Of a DNA stretch of 64,000 nucleotides, positions 11,006 to 24,200 are shown one piece after another (positions within the stretch are counted from its first letter, which is position 1; each line of letters begins with the position of its first letter). Made by a program: the position numbers and the translations under genes. This stretch comes from Echinostoma caproni (Eukaryota > Platyhelminthes > Trematoda > Plagiorchiida > Echinostomatidae): positions 43,424 to 107,423 of the forward strand of contig UZAN01039612.1 of the NCBI GenBank assembly GCA_900618425.1, in the 5' to 3' direction. The notes under the pieces were generated by a model. That model saw only the letters and a program-made list of their open reading frames with translations, was not told the origin of the DNA and ran no database searches.

Positions 11006-11495
11006 AATGCGTCATACGGCAATATTCACTCTCTCCGTCAGTCTGATCCGCAGCGTATGGCCGATTGAACATTGCTCACTGTGTATTTCACTGGTACGTT
11101 CGTTTTCCTGCATTGATCAATGTTATTTGCAGTCGCATATACGCAGCAGAGTAAAACTTGTAAATGGATGCACGACTCACGACTTGTGACTTGTGATTTG
11201 TGCTCAACGCCATTAAAGTCCCGAGTAGTGTCTTCTCTCTCGTTTTGGGAGGCGTGAAAGATAGCTAACCGACAGTGCGTCCTGTGTCTCGCCTAGGTAG
11301 CGCCCGCTCCTAGAACCATCATCCGCTCACGGACTTAGTGCTAGTCCTCTGTTCTCGTTTCCCGTGTGCTACTATTGTTACTGTGCTATATCTTGTGTTC
11401 TTTGCACTTGTGGTGTTCTCCTGTGATATAGTGCTGTGCGACCTAATAGTAGGCAACGGATCTACGTGGCGCAAAACATAACAATTTGGTGACAT
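11006..11495 (+). mobile_element. possible solo or 5' LTR with primer-binding-like site
   Basis: The segment 11170-11485 is atypically GC-richer than its surroundings. It contains ATTAAA (11213) as a possible polyA signal and ends with a run into TTTGGTGACATAACA, which resembles the LTR end plus TGGTGAC primer-binding start of Gypsy/BEL-type elements. No gag or pol is readable downstream and no second LTR was found in the window. This is a weak call; it could instead be unique regulatory sequence. Confidence 0.28.
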
Positions 11496-14400
11496 AACAT
11501 ATAGTGGCTGTTTATTGAGCACATGCGGAATTTTGTATTCCGCGATATAAATCACGGAGTCAAATGTGATGGAAATTCAGACTATAGAGTTCAATATAAT
11601 TGTTCACTAGTCCATGTCATTCAAGTAATAGGGTCCCAGGGTTGAAGAATAATTTTGGCTTTTTATTCTATTATAGATATTGTAGATTTTTATGAGTGGT
11701 TTCGGATCTGAGGGAATTGAGGTTTTCTAATAATATTCCCAATGATATTTATACACTATTTTTGGTAACGGAATATACGCAGGTACGATGCGTTTTATCG
11801 GAAAGACCGGGGGCTTCATTTATTCATCTGCTACCTGAGGCAATAATAAATATGTGTTGAGGCAGCAGGTTTTGCATTCACGACAACTGATTAGCTATTA
11901 TCAGGGCATTCGCCATTTGATCGACAGCAAATAGGTAGGCTTTCCGTATGTTGTGGAGGTAACCAAATTGATTTAAGCATCTGTTTGTGTCCGTCCCAAC
12001 GAGTACATTTTAGGAGTATATGAAATTGTGAAAATGACTTTCGTATTGAAGTACTGCAATTGGTATTTCGTGATATGGTAAATAAACCAGTATGAATGGA
12101 ATTAAAAGTAATTTAGGTTTATAATTTTGTGCAAAACTTGCAGTACTAAACAGTGCAAAGTAAAAAGCGTAACTAAATATAATGCATTGTATCAACCTAT
12201 TGGAAAGTGATAACTTCCAACGATAATAACAAACAGCTTCCTTGATTGCGTTACAGTAAAAACCCATGGTCCTATTTTCCGTTTCAATCCATATTACGAG
12301 ATACCCCTACCTAACTGATCAGGTTTTGATATTTCTAAGGGCTATAGCTATTCCAAGGTCGTTTTTCTTTCTAAGCGCTTATGATGACAACGAACCTCGT
12401 CATTTCCTTCCAAGTTTTCATCTTTTACCTGGAGTAAGATTGAGTTGGGAATAGTTTTATTCCTTGTACGTACATTTCATGGAAAAAGAAAACTACATGA
12501 TTACGCGTAAGACGGCACGGAGGTGTTCATTGCTTGTTGAACTAACTTTAAAACGAATGTTTTTGACGAAAATTTCTTCCGCTAACAAGCCATTACAAAG
12601 TCTAATCATGGTCTAGCAAATGGACGGAAACAAACTGCCAATGCTGACAACATCTACCGTCTGTTGAAAAGGTGAAACCTGACACTGGGAATTTAGTGGA
12701 AAGGATGATGGAGGTAACTTCGAAGGTAGGGTGTTAATGTCAGGCACAATTTTGGACATTGAATCCGACCGGTCTTGATTATTAACCCAATCTCATTTTG
12801 GTATTCTTTTTCTAGTTACCTAGGAACGTATTTTCGGAAATCTAAAAAAAGTGAACTAAATAACCAAATGTAGGTCTCCAACGGACGCAATGTGTAAAAA
12901 AACGGGTTCATTTGATGATCGACCAAGTAGGGGAATCAGGGCCTGAGCAACGAGCACTGTTTTTGATCAATACGTGTTTTCCTGCACTGATCAAAATGTT
13001 TGATTTATTATTATTTAATTAATTGTTCGTGTTTACCACGAAGTGTCATTGCGTTAGGTGCACGATCGACGTAAATATACCAGACAAATTTGAAAGTCGT
13101 CAAATTGTATACCACAAACACATTCGATATAGTATATTAGGTTATACAGTGTGGCGTTTTGGCTTCAAGCACACCCGGATTGTTCCACTGATGAAGACAT
13201 AAGTACAGATTCCGGTTTCGTTTGTTAGCTATTTAACTAGATGCAGTAAGAGATGAGTTTCAGGGTATATTTCAACTGATCGTTCATTTTTGTGAGTGTT
13301 CCACCCTCCCTTCCTGTGCGCTGTGAATAACTCCGTCGGTACAAAACTGTTGGCCAAATATGTGCTTCAATGTATAATTTGCGGTGCTTACAATATTACC
13401 AATCAATACAGCAATAACGGAAGCAAAGCAGAGGTCTTCAAAAGCTGTCCTGGGGGTTCCTTGAACTGGCTTTGTGTGTGTTTGATCGATGGTATTGGGA
13501 AATCGAAACTAAATAAAACTTGAACCGATAGATAGTTGCTTGATTTGGTTTTGTTACAATCCTTTCGTCAAGCACAAATGTGAATCAAATGTCCATCCTT
13601 AATGATAAAAAAACTGTTCCGAATGAGCAGCTATGTAATCGAGTCACTTTGCCTCAAACTCTCTCCCGAGACCAAACACCGAGAAATTCTATTCCAACTT
13701 ATTTAGTGCCAGTGGTTCCACGTTCTTATCCATTGCGTTAATTAATGTGACAAAGGCAAAGTTCATCACCAACTGAAAATCATTGTCTACGGAATCCGTT
13801 CAACAAACCGAAAATCTTCATTTTACATCCCCGTATTTCCTCGTGACCGTATGAACCGCACTGCATCATCAGTTCATATATTTCATCGGAAACATTCAAA
13901 TTCACATATTTAATTGGCTTACAGACACAATCGTTTCGATAGTGCATTTCCAAGATTGCGGATTTTATTTGTAATTTGGTATGTCACAAGACAGAGTTCC
14001 AGACAATAAATCTTTGAACGAGTTAAAGAACCGTCCGTCGGAGCCTCAAAACATCTGGTTACCGCCGGAAGAATTTGTTTCCCATAACATTTTTATCTAT
14101 GTCACAGTGATTCCGCTGTTTAAATGGCACCCATTTTGTAGTGTGTTGTTCTTTGGTTGCGTTTCTGAACCAGTTAAATTTATTTGCGTTAAAATTCCCG
14201 TTCAGTGTTTGATTCATTATCCATAATTTTATCCGTTTTTTAAGGATATCGTGCGAAATACTTGTCCGCATTTATCGTGCAATTCTAGCCGGGAATTTAG
14301 AAATTAAATGGTAAAACAATCGCTCTTTACAATCTGTCATTCATTTGTGAACACAGGGGATACCCTAGTTTTCTGTACAACGTAGATCAACTTTCTGGTT

Positions 14401-17000
14401 ACCAATGAAGGTTCAGTTCTGTTTGTTGTGATATAAATGAACCAATTTAAGCATCAAGTGGTGTGGTTTAATGATTTCATATTGATTAGTCGCTGTCTGG
14501 AAAGCATCTATTCATATGGAGACGTACCCAGTTTGGCGCCGGTCGACTCCATTGTCAATCAACATCTTAAGACGTTTTGACCGTCTTTGTGACTCAATAT
14601 TGTCTAATAAATCCCATCCATTAGGCCTAACTATCTCTTACTTCATGTCCAATTCAGTCACCTGCATTCATACGCTCGAACCACAGCTTCACACAATTCC
14701 GCTGTCACGTATCTTTCTCGTGAATTGGTTTCCTGGGAACGAGTATCAAACGAACTGTTGCACAATCTCATGTAAACTTTCAAGCCGATATTTTCTGCTT
14801 TTGCAACACGTTCTCTTTCCGCCTCCTGCGCATGGCCTATTTACTAAATGTCACATATCTAGATACCATTGCATTTTCACTGCACATTGTTTCCACAACC
14901 AATGAATGAGGTGCATCCTTGATATGACTTTACTTGACTATGACCTTGGAGTTCCACACAAATAACTCTCATTGCACAGAACAAACGAACTACACTTTGC
15001 AGTAAACAAGAGAGATTTTCGAACCACCAAGATATTGCATTGGTTGAATAAATATCATGTAATTAACAAGTTTGTGTGTTGCAATCAAAAGTGATACACT
15101 TCACTCGTAAATCATGTTGAATCATGAGAGTCCAGTTAGCGCTCTGATTGGACAAAACGGGAACGTCACGTTTTCACCGTCACTTGAAAAAGCCTGCAGT
15201 ACGAATGGTACAGATAGATCTGCGAGTTCCCTCGTAAACCTCATCATTTTCATTCGTGTAATGATCGCTGATCACAACAGAGATGATTTATTTATCAATT
15301 TCTTTCTTTTCATGAAGATTTATTCGTCACTGTCATCCAAAAGAGTAAATTGATTATCCTTTCACCGATTAGAAGAAGGTTTACGAGTTTCCGTTTATTA
15401 CCAGACAAACTAGTTTCCACTCTATCTCTGAATAATTTCCATCTCGTAACGCATTCTTTGTTATATTGCTTTCTAACATATATGGAGACCAAGAACGGTT
15501 CATTGCAATATGATTCTATCAGTGAAACAATTTTGCTTTACCGGAGCTCCATGATTATTTGCAATATACGTTTGCATCAAAATCAGCCACAAGCTACAGT
15601 TTGGAATGTTCTGTTTTCTCCCGGGTTCATGGGTCGTAGGCACAAATAAAGGTCATACTACCACCCAAATATGTGCATAATGTGTTTTGATTTAAGGTAA
15701 AATCGATTGGTTTATTGTGCAGTGTAAATGTGCTATCACTTAGGTTTCAGAACTTAAATATGATTTCATCGTCATGCACTTTCGACTACTGGATGCATTA
15801 TTTTGTATGTGTATCCAGTATTATTTCCTTGTGGGTGTATTTTTAATTTACACCGGAATCTTTTCAAATCACCCAAGTTGCATTGTACGGATCAACTCCG
15901 CCAATTTGTTGACAGTAAGCAAACCTATTGACACAAACCAAATTATTGTCTAATTTTTCATGTTATTCCAAAACTGGTCAAAGGGGATTCTCAAACGTTG
16001 GATGATACTCGCCACGATGAAACCAAGAAAAGGATTCCCATTTGTGGAGTCAGGAGAAGCGGACGACTCCTAATCGATAGTCAATGTCTCAGTGTGTTAA
16101 TATAAATCAAAAGGCAATGTTCGCAGTAGCTTACCATTGTCCGACTGAATCCTACTCATCAAAGTACTGAATTCGGCACCCGAATGATAAAACCACGGAG
16201 GATTAGTGAAACTGCTCCGCCAGGAAATGAAGAACTCAGGAAGAATTTAACGGGTAATGCAATGAAGTAGTTTTGTAAAGATTACATTTTGGAGAACTCC
16301 TCAATAACATTTCCGTCAACTCCACCTGGTGAAATGCAGACACTATGTAAAAAATACCTGAGGATTTTCTAGGGGAAGAAAAACGCGTACGAAAACAAAG
16401 TGCTCCAAAATGCCCGGTACACGGATAACATGGGCAAAAATAAACGTTCAAGAAGTTATCTTCAAACCAATTGTGCGAAACATTGAATGATGACTACAAA
16501 ATAGAAAATAATTTATTTTAGAATGCAACAACTCTACTTCTAATAATGTTGTGATAATTTTTTTGGGATAACTGAAACTCCCAAAGAGCGTAGGAGATTT
16601 CCTGTCTTCAGCTAAGCAGAAGGTGAATCTTATGGATAATTATTCAAAAATCAATTAATCTTAATACATGAAAACGTGTCTGTGTGAAAATATGTCGTCC
16701 TAATGTAAATCTAAATACGTTTTTCACACAATCACTAAGGGAAGCGGTGTTGGGCAATAGAGATCATAAAAAAACCGATTGAATTTAGTTTAGACTCCAG
16801 ATACTTTCAGTCTTAGTACACATAAATCCAGGCCTTTTTCAGTCACACACCTCCAGAAAGGGAAATCTTAGGCGAATTGTAAGCGCAGAAACAGTATATT
16901 CTCGACCTCACTTAGATTGCCCTTAGATCCGATGACAGTCAGATTTTCTCAAATAATGTTTTTTATGCACCAAGCAATTGAACATGCTCAGAATATAGTG
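11496..17000. other. long unassigned stretch
   Basis: No repeat family recognised. It holds an 81-codon frame with a true ATG (13981-14226, starting MSQDRVPDNKSLNELKNRPS) and a 129-codon frame (14516-14905). Neither has a family motif, a clear splice context or a nearby polyA signal, and frames of this size are expected by chance. The first looks somewhat protein-like in composition but is not supported further. Confidence 0.35.
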
Positions 17001-17004
17001 ATGC

Positions 17005-17500
17005 AATTTTTGTCGGTGTTCGAACACCGCTGTCTACGTAGCACTTCACAAATCTGGTGGGGCAGCCGGAAGTGCATTATTGTGGTCAGACTTAGAAGTT
17101 TAGGTAATGGTCGTCGCCCACGGGAGCAGGCGGTTAACCTTCAAAGATTACGTTGGTTGGGGCATGTGTTACGCACGTCACCAGATAGGTTACCACGGGG
17201 AGCGCTGTTTGCGGAGGCAGGTAGTGGGTGGGAAAATGTGAAATATGAAAACCGTAACGAGGAGTCTGGGTCACGTAGGTACCGTTAGGCTCCCTGGTTG
17301 GAGACCTCGGGATAATCTTTGATGATGGTTAGAGACACTGAATAATATCGCTGTGCCTCGATTTCTTTGCAACCTTAGTCCAATGAAATTCTCCATTTTC
17401 TGTTCGACTGTACTTTCGAATTTCCTGTTATTCTCCAATTCTTCATCCAAATGGGTAACCAAAAGACGGCAACTAAAATCGGTGCACTAGGGTGCGTGGT
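17005..17500 (+). mobile_element. RTE-like non-LTR retrotransposon, 3' end (copy A)
   Basis: The plus strand reads FEHRCLRSTSQIWW, then VNLQRLRWLGHVLRTSPDRL, then RGALFAEAGSGW. After a frameshift it continues VRLPGWRPRD and WLETLNNIA. These blocks are the C-terminal end of an endonuclease-RT polyprotein very common in flukes, RTE-like in my judgement. From about 17330 to 17500 it shares the 3' untranslated sequence of copy B at 50.9 kb, confirming the same family. The copy is strongly 5' truncated and has several stops. Confidence 0.85.
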
Positions 17501-18300
17501 TAATAATTGTACAAACTGAAACTGATGCAACCTCTAGATTATAAGTTGAATCGGTTGAATTCACCCTTTGAAGGGCAGTGTTCGAGCGGTTATTGTCATC
17601 AAAATATCGATCAATTTTTGATTAGTTCAAACCCTCTCAATGACGCCCATCTTGACCAGTTCGTTGTTTCCTGAACAGCCTTTACATAGCCGCGACTCTC
17701 TTCTCCGGAATTGATTGTACAATTGTTTGCTCAATAGATGAAAAAAAGTCTACGTATTGATAACAAAATAGTGTGTGAGCGATAGAAAAAAATTCAATCA
17801 GTACAATAACTATGACCAGATTAACTCAAAATAATGAAAGTTTCTTTTGTGTTGTTTTGACCATGGATAATTCACTAATCTGCAGAAACAATGTCACTAC
17901 TATTTTGTTGGTTTAACTCCGGTTAAAGGCAACGCGAATAATTTCTCTCCACTAACTATTCTATTCTCCATGGTCTGGTTACTAGAATGAGGATCTGGCT
18001 TCAATCAACTCGATTGTCACGGACAAAGTTGTTTCCCAGTTATTAATATGTGTTGTTTCACGTTTCAATATCTTTCATCACTGTCCGGTAAATTTATAAT
18101 TTTTTGGGGAGTTGACAGTTTTCTAATTTGAGAAGGTCTGTTATTCGCGGAGTTTTTGCTGTCAAACGTAACATCTTTTTTATCCGCATTTCATTTTCAT
18201 AGCAATTGGTTTTCCGCTTTATTACTTCTTTCACAATGCTTCAGAACATATTTCTATTGATTTGATTATACGGAAGATTCAGCTGAGCATTTTTTTCAAG
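17501..18300. other. unassigned stretch
   Basis: No gene or repeat recognised. It ends in a T-rich tract (CATTTTTTTCAAG) that could be a splice acceptor for the following candidate exon. Confidence 0.35.
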
Positions 18301-18536
18301 TCGATGGTCGTTACTGGGCCCCGCGTAACTGTGTTTTTTATGAATGTAGACAGCGTGTCGCGACAACGGATTCCGGTCCTCGGTGTAACCATGACAACGG
18401 GACAACAGAATCCTCGTTTCTGCATTGCGGAGCATTCAGGTATGAATGTTGGCTTGCGTTCAACCACACAATAGGTTTAAGTAGAAGCATTCCGCCTGAT
18501 GAATTTCATATTGGGACTTTGGTTTTCGTTTTGTGA
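18301..18536 (+). CDS. candidate terminal exon, cysteine-rich (hypothetical)
   Basis: After an acceptor-like TTTTTTTCAAG, one frame is open for 77 codons (18303-18533) to a TGA overlapped by AATAAA. The deduced segment begins DGRYWAPRNCVFYECRQ and has six cysteines within the first 50 residues, including a C-x4-C pair and later RCNHDNG and HCGAFRYEC pieces, as in small disulphide-rich extracellular domains. I cannot name a family. The segment is richer in CpG than its surroundings. Alternatively it is an internal exon with a donor at 18440 (CAG|GTATGA), or a chance open frame. Upstream exons were not found. Confidence 0.3.
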
Positions 18537-18559
18537 ATAAATAATCCTTCCTGTTCTAG

Positions 18560-19555
18560 TCTAATTGGCGAAAATGTATTTGTTCTGTACCATAGCGTTT
18601 TGTTTCACAAACATGGGGCTCCAGGGACAGAATAGTTGTTCTGGCTATGCGCATCGCAAGTTGCTTTATCGTTGTTTGGGACTTGCATCAATTATTCATC
18701 TGTTTCGTAAGCTCATGCCAATTTAGAGAAAATAATATATTGTGAGTTTCTTATGGGATCATTTTTCGAATGATAACAGGAAAACAATACAGGAATACAG
18801 GAATAACAATGAAATGTTCATGTTTCTTGTTCTGGACTGTGGACATTCGCAATCAGTATAGCAATGGGTTTAATTGTACAAGAAAGTGGATAACAAATCA
18901 TAATGTACAGGAGAAATCTTATCTCATTCTGTTTAAGTTTAGCATTAACCTAACTGTAACTGATTTCAACTGCGTTTGCTGGTTTCCACTAATATCGATT
19001 CAGTAGTAGTAATTGCCGTCTGCAGCTCATGAATATATTTCGTCTAATGGGATAACCAAGGAAACCAAAGGGAATAAGTGAATGTTGCATAAATTATGAT
19101 ACCCCAATAATACAACTTCAATTTTTTTGATAAAACGACACGAGGGTCACACGTGGGCGTTAAATGATCTCATTCCCTACAAGCGAACGATCAGTCTGTA
19201 TCACTTTGTGTATAACTCTGCAAAAATATCTCACTACAAGTTCATTGACCAATATTCAATGTATTCATATTACAAGAATCAGCATCAATCGAGTGCAATA
19301 TCCGCAGTGAGAATCGTTTCTGACTGTATGTGTTTAGAACGACCACGTTTCTGTTGACCTGATCGTATGATCGACAAAGGTGTTTTATCGGCCTTCCGTC
19401 TAAGGGATGGAGAAGAGGGGTAATTCACCAACTCACTGAATTCACCGAATTCACCGAAGATTGCCCGATGCGCTGTCAAAATTACCTTAACCAATGGTCT
19501 TACAATGGGGCATTTCAGTTCTCCCAATCAACCAGTCAAACGGCAATTATCGCAA
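18560..19555. other. unassigned stretch
   Basis: No gene or repeat recognised. Open frames at 18770-19006 and 19127-19357 are of chance length. The right end leads into a CR1-like scrap. Confidence 0.35.
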
Positions 19556-19559
19556 TTTA

Positions 19560-19800
19560 CTGGCACCCACCAAATATGTGTTCATTTAAAGGGGCATGCT
19601 AGATTTAAAACAAACCGCTCACGATCATCACTGGATTTAGTTTTAGCTAGCAAGCGAGCGAAACGATAAGTTCAAGTTAAGAACTTTGTCGAACTTGTAC
19701 ATGAACGAAGACGAAGCTTTTAAGAAACCTAGCTGCATTTAAAATTACAAGCTCTTCTATGAGATTAGGAACGTAATTCGAAGGGAGAAGTACACAACTA
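19560..19800 (+). mobile_element. CR1-like LINE endonuclease-region scrap
   Basis: The plus strand reads HARFKTNRSRSSLDLVLASK (about 19598-19660), like the T/R-rich, S-S-x-LDLVL block near the end of the LINE apurinic endonuclease. A basic stretch YKLFYEIRNVIRREK follows near 19750, like the linker before the RT domain. It is short and frameshifted. Assignment rests on these two blocks only. Confidence 0.5.
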
Positions 19801-20079
19801 TTGCTTGGGCGAGATCTTTAAAGCAGATGTGTTCCTGGAGATATAATTGTATGGAGTGTTTGCTGCGGGCCAAATTGCAGCTTTCAAATCTGATGTCATA
19901 CAGTTCAAAATTCCTAAGTGCCTACCACGCTCCCGACTGGAATGATAGAAACAAATATTTGGAATTGCTTAAAACGATATGTCATACCTTCACATAATTA
20001 TACCCTTCGTAGAATCATAACTTTGTAATAATCGGTGTCTTATATCTAAGAATTTGCAACAAAATCGTGGTTCCTCCGT

Positions 20080-20235
20080 TTTAAAACAAGGTTCACTTTT
20101 ACCCATTTAAAATGTTGGCTGTCAAAGCTAACCCGCGAGCTGCCTTCTCGTTTCACTGTCTTCTGTTTTGTCATTATAAATCGAATCAATTGTTTTCAAT
20201 TTTATTTTTTGCAATATTTGGCGACAGGAAGAGTT
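20080..20235 (+). mobile_element. possible LTR end with primer-binding-like site
   Basis: A T-rich segment ends in ATATTTGGCGACAGGAAG, similar to the LTR end plus TGGCGAC start that precedes gag in Gypsy-like elements. Downstream (20240-20620) there is no readable gag beyond scattered cysteines. Weak; may be chance. Confidence 0.2.
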
Positions 20236-21130
20236 CTGTCGCCAGCTGAACACGGCCTCGACAAAAAGGACCGTGCACTACCATTCTATTTCCCGTGTGA
20301 GTGAATTGCATAAGTACTGTCGACATAGGGTAAACAGAAGATGTAGTTCGTTTGGTCGGTTCTGGTCAAACGTTTAATGCCACAAACATATTATCCACCA
20401 CCCCGAACCGGAGGAGGCGTTTTCAAACGCCGCCACAACTGACCATCTTTTACCTGATATGTGGCCCCAGACAGTGCCCAATTAGATGCCGTAAATTGCT
20501 TATACGTATGTATGTTAAACAGAATGAAAGCAAAATATTATTAGTAAGATTGCTCTCCAAAGTTTCAGATTGGATTAATCACCACAAACTGCCATACAAG
20601 ATGCATACTTAAGCATCTAGAGGAATGTCCCATGTTTGGCTTGATGAAATGTTTGATTATACAATCACATCAGCCGGAGGAAATGTTTGAATTGCAGGAT
20701 CGATAGACACAGTTCATTGGTTTGTTCAAGAATTCGCGCGTCTTCTCCGGTGTACCTTAACATTGTCAAACATTCTTCTGGCACCCAGGTTTCACCATTC
20801 ATTGAAGATGATCACACAGTGTGGTTGACATTTTACACCCCGGAAATTATGCAACACCAGAGGTAACACCTGACGCAGCACCCCGAATGTCTACCATCAG
20901 CGACATTGAATTCATCCTTGGTAAATGGTTAAGTGTATCACTCTTCTATAGGTGTTGTTTTTTACCCATCCACGGGGGTGAGTCATTTGTAAATGCTTCA
21001 AATTAGGGTTCTTTATAACATGTTTTTCATTTTTTACTTCCTTTTCATTGAATATGCAATGATACAATTTTCAGGAAGGGGGAAGCGGCCAATCAAAGGT
21101 TTGCTGTACAATACACAAATGGGGAAAGGC
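20236..21130. other. unassigned stretch
   Basis: No recognised gene. Frames at 20352-20612 and 20821-21006 lack family motifs. Confidence 0.35.
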
Positions 21131-21134
21131 AGGT

Positions 21135-21203
21135 GGTGGTGCTAGGATTCGAACACTCATCCTCTGGGGTGATAATTGGTCACGTTACCACCGGGTCACC
21201 ACC
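21135..21203 (-). repeat. tRNA-like SINE head with pairing acceptor stem
   Basis: On the minus strand the 69-nt segment starts GGTGGTG and ends CACCACC, a perfect 7-bp acceptor-like stem. Box A-like GACCCGGTGGTAACGTG and box B-like GTGTTCGAATCCTAG are present. The T stem pairs poorly and no clean anticodon arm can be drawn. It is therefore more likely a tRNA-derived SINE head than a functional tRNA. The body probably continues to about 21060. Confidence 0.5.
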
Positions 21204-21209
21204 GCTTGC

Positions 21210-24200
21210 AACAACCGAGAACGCTCCGCACACCGTTTGAGCCTCAAAAATGACTGCATAGAAAATTTATCTATCTACAAGAGTTCCAGCCGTTTTGAAA
21301 CATCCGCTTCATCTCGCATTCTATCAACATATGTTGAACCGCACATTCAACAGGTCAACCAGTTTTCACAAACAGGGAGGTCTATTGTACTACTTTTTCG
21401 ACAGTCTCTTGATTTGGTTAGGCGACCTATAATACTTAAATGCGGTGCTTGTAATTTTCGGTTAAAAAACAGCCACATATAATATAAGTTTTATCGGATA
21501 AATTTCCGTTCAAGCTTACATTTCTTTAAACTGTTTTGTTTTTCGGTGCTTATCAGTCTTTGCTTACACCTTTCTAACACGACTGAATTAGGCCAACTTA
21601 AGGCGTTCCAACAATATTTGCTAATATCCGTTTTTTTTAAACGGTATTTTTATCTGTTTTACGTCATACCAGCTACGGGCTTAGAAACGTTCCATTGTAG
21701 AATTCCCAAATGCAAAAGACAATAGATTTTATTTTTTGGAAGTACGAAAGCGGTGTTCAACTGCGAAATTTATATCCCGTTTGAAAAGTAAAGAAAATTG
21801 AAGGAGTTTCGTTTGAATAAATTCGCTTTATTGCTCAGACTGTCACGCAAAGGCGTTCGGGAACAATATTCGGCAAACTTTGTTTGTGAAAATAAATTCC
21901 ATGACTTTGAAAAACATGTCCCAAAAATGCGGTGATCTATTTCCATTGTATTCATGAGCCCACACGGCGTACCCTGAAGTTCTGCTTATGGCCGCGTATT
22001 TCAACGTTGAACACTGAATAAACATACAATTAACCATTGATTCCCCTCTTTTCATTCAGCCCTCCGGTTACTATGAAGCAGTGGTTCATTCAAGGATTTT
22101 TTTGTGTAATGAGTAGTACATGAATGACTGGACAAACTTTCTGACTTTGCGGTCGTTGGCGCTCGTCAGACAGGTACATCCAGTAATCTTTTGTGTGGTC
22201 ATTCTTATACTAGAACTCCCGATATGAATTATGCAATGCAATTCTCATTTGGATTTTGACAATTGGATCTCAGACTTACAGGTCTCGAAGAACCATTGCG
22301 ATGATTCTGTATCAGATGTTGTGCGTTAAATGAATGTGTCTTCATCTGCTTGGACGTCAGGGCCAATTTTCTGTGTTGTATAGTGAGTAATATATGAATG
22401 ACTGGAAAGAATTTCCCAGAATGACCAGCACTAGAGTCCAGTTGGTTGAAGTTAAACGCCTCTAAACCACAACAAGTATTGGTCTCAAATCCGCTCCCCA
22501 AAGTGCAAATAAGATTTGTATTGTATAACATTTCTGCATGTTTCTAAAAATATTCCTGCGGCTAGTTAAGTTTGTTCAAATCACGGAATCTACGGAATTC
22601 TCTTTGGCTTGTTATGACATTTCTGTATCCAAGAGCTGACCAGCTTGCTATCATTCAAAGTAACAAAGTAATCCCTGGATTACGATACGATATGTACGTA
22701 AACACACAACAAATAGTATTCACCTAATTTGCTGCACACTTCTTGCACATTACGGAGCCGGATGCCTTTAAGCAGTATTGATCCAGATAATGAAGTAGCA
22801 TCAGCCACTTAGTCAGTTACGACACAGTGGGTCAGGTGGCAGGTAATCAATAATCCAACGATTTGCAATTTTTAATTCGGGCTGCAAAATTACAAACAGA
22901 ATCGACAAACTAACTCACAGAGCATTACAGCAGAATGAAGGTTACAATATATAATGGTCGAAATGCAATTCATCTGAAGAAAGAACGTACTGACAGAGAG
23001 TTAGGGTGCAATCCAACCAAAAATTGATACGAGCTTATCTCCAAATCAAAATGTTGTACGTGAAGTTAGCAATCTGATAATCAAATTAAGCTAGCGTTCT
23101 GAATCTGATCTTACTGTAAACGATCCCAAAAGTGAGGCAGGCTAGGGGCATATTCAATTTACCATGGCTTCTAGCCCTCCTCATCTTTTATTTCAGTTCA
23201 CTTGACTACAACGGCCAAACAACGGCTGACTGATGACCGGATCACTTGATCGCTATACGTTTTCTATCCTGAATCAATCGAAATGATTTCTAACTGGAAG
23301 TACTGTATTCTGCAGACCTAACTGAGCGCTTATAAAATCCCTTAAATATACAATAATTTGACTGACATTAACGGGTGGATTTCTTCATTAACTAACATAT
23401 GCGTGTGTTGAATTCTCTTGTTTACATGGTGAGTTCATTTCAGAAGTAAAATAAACATGACGTTGCTAAACTTTACCTGATTTAATGTAACTATCTCATT
23501 TCAAAAGGCACTCAACTACATCAAACACTTGAAACCCCTGTAAAGGCAAGATAAACGGGAGGAAGGGAAAGACCAGTGCACTGTAATTATTTACACTTTG
23601 CACACATCCGTGTGATACATTAAAACGTTTGCACAATCTTTCCATTTGTTAGCATACTGTTTCGCCATTCGTCAAACCACAACCGATTTCAAGACAGTAT
23701 ACGTACACGCATCGAGACCAGAAACCCCTGAATATTCTGTGCGAAAATGATTCTTCACACAATCAACCCAGTTCATGTTGTTCTACTTTGGGAAACCTTT
23801 CCGTTGACCTACCTACATTCCGTACCGATCACAACACGGAAATACTAATTCCATAGGTTTAAACTTCCGAAACATGAAGGGTTCACCTTGACTTTCCAAA
23901 GAAACATTTCCGGGTCATGATGATAAAAAACCTAGGTTTTATGAGATTTTTCGTGCAAACTGCATGTTGATCTGATTTGCTGATTTCCGATTCACTCCAT
24001 TGCTATGAACCTTTCCTCGGTAACCCCAACCTGTCCGTCTCTTGGTTTTCATTACGATCCATTCGGGATACGGCAAGTTCAATCCAGAGGAGACGGAATT
24101 AATCGGGTTCGGGAATTCGATCGGATGTTGCAGAGCATTCCATATCCCTGTTAAAAACCTCTGCGAAGGGATGAATAATTAGATTTGGACATTACCGATA

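Noticed and set aside
14516..14905. 129-codon ATG frame, the longest frame outside retroelements and the gap that I would consider
   Set aside because: Frames of this length are expected a few times by chance in 64 kb of AT-rich DNA on six frames; no motif or signal supports it.
21135..21203. Functional tRNA gene
   Set aside because: The acceptor-like stem pairs, but the T stem does not and no anticodon arm can be drawn; a SINE head explains it better.
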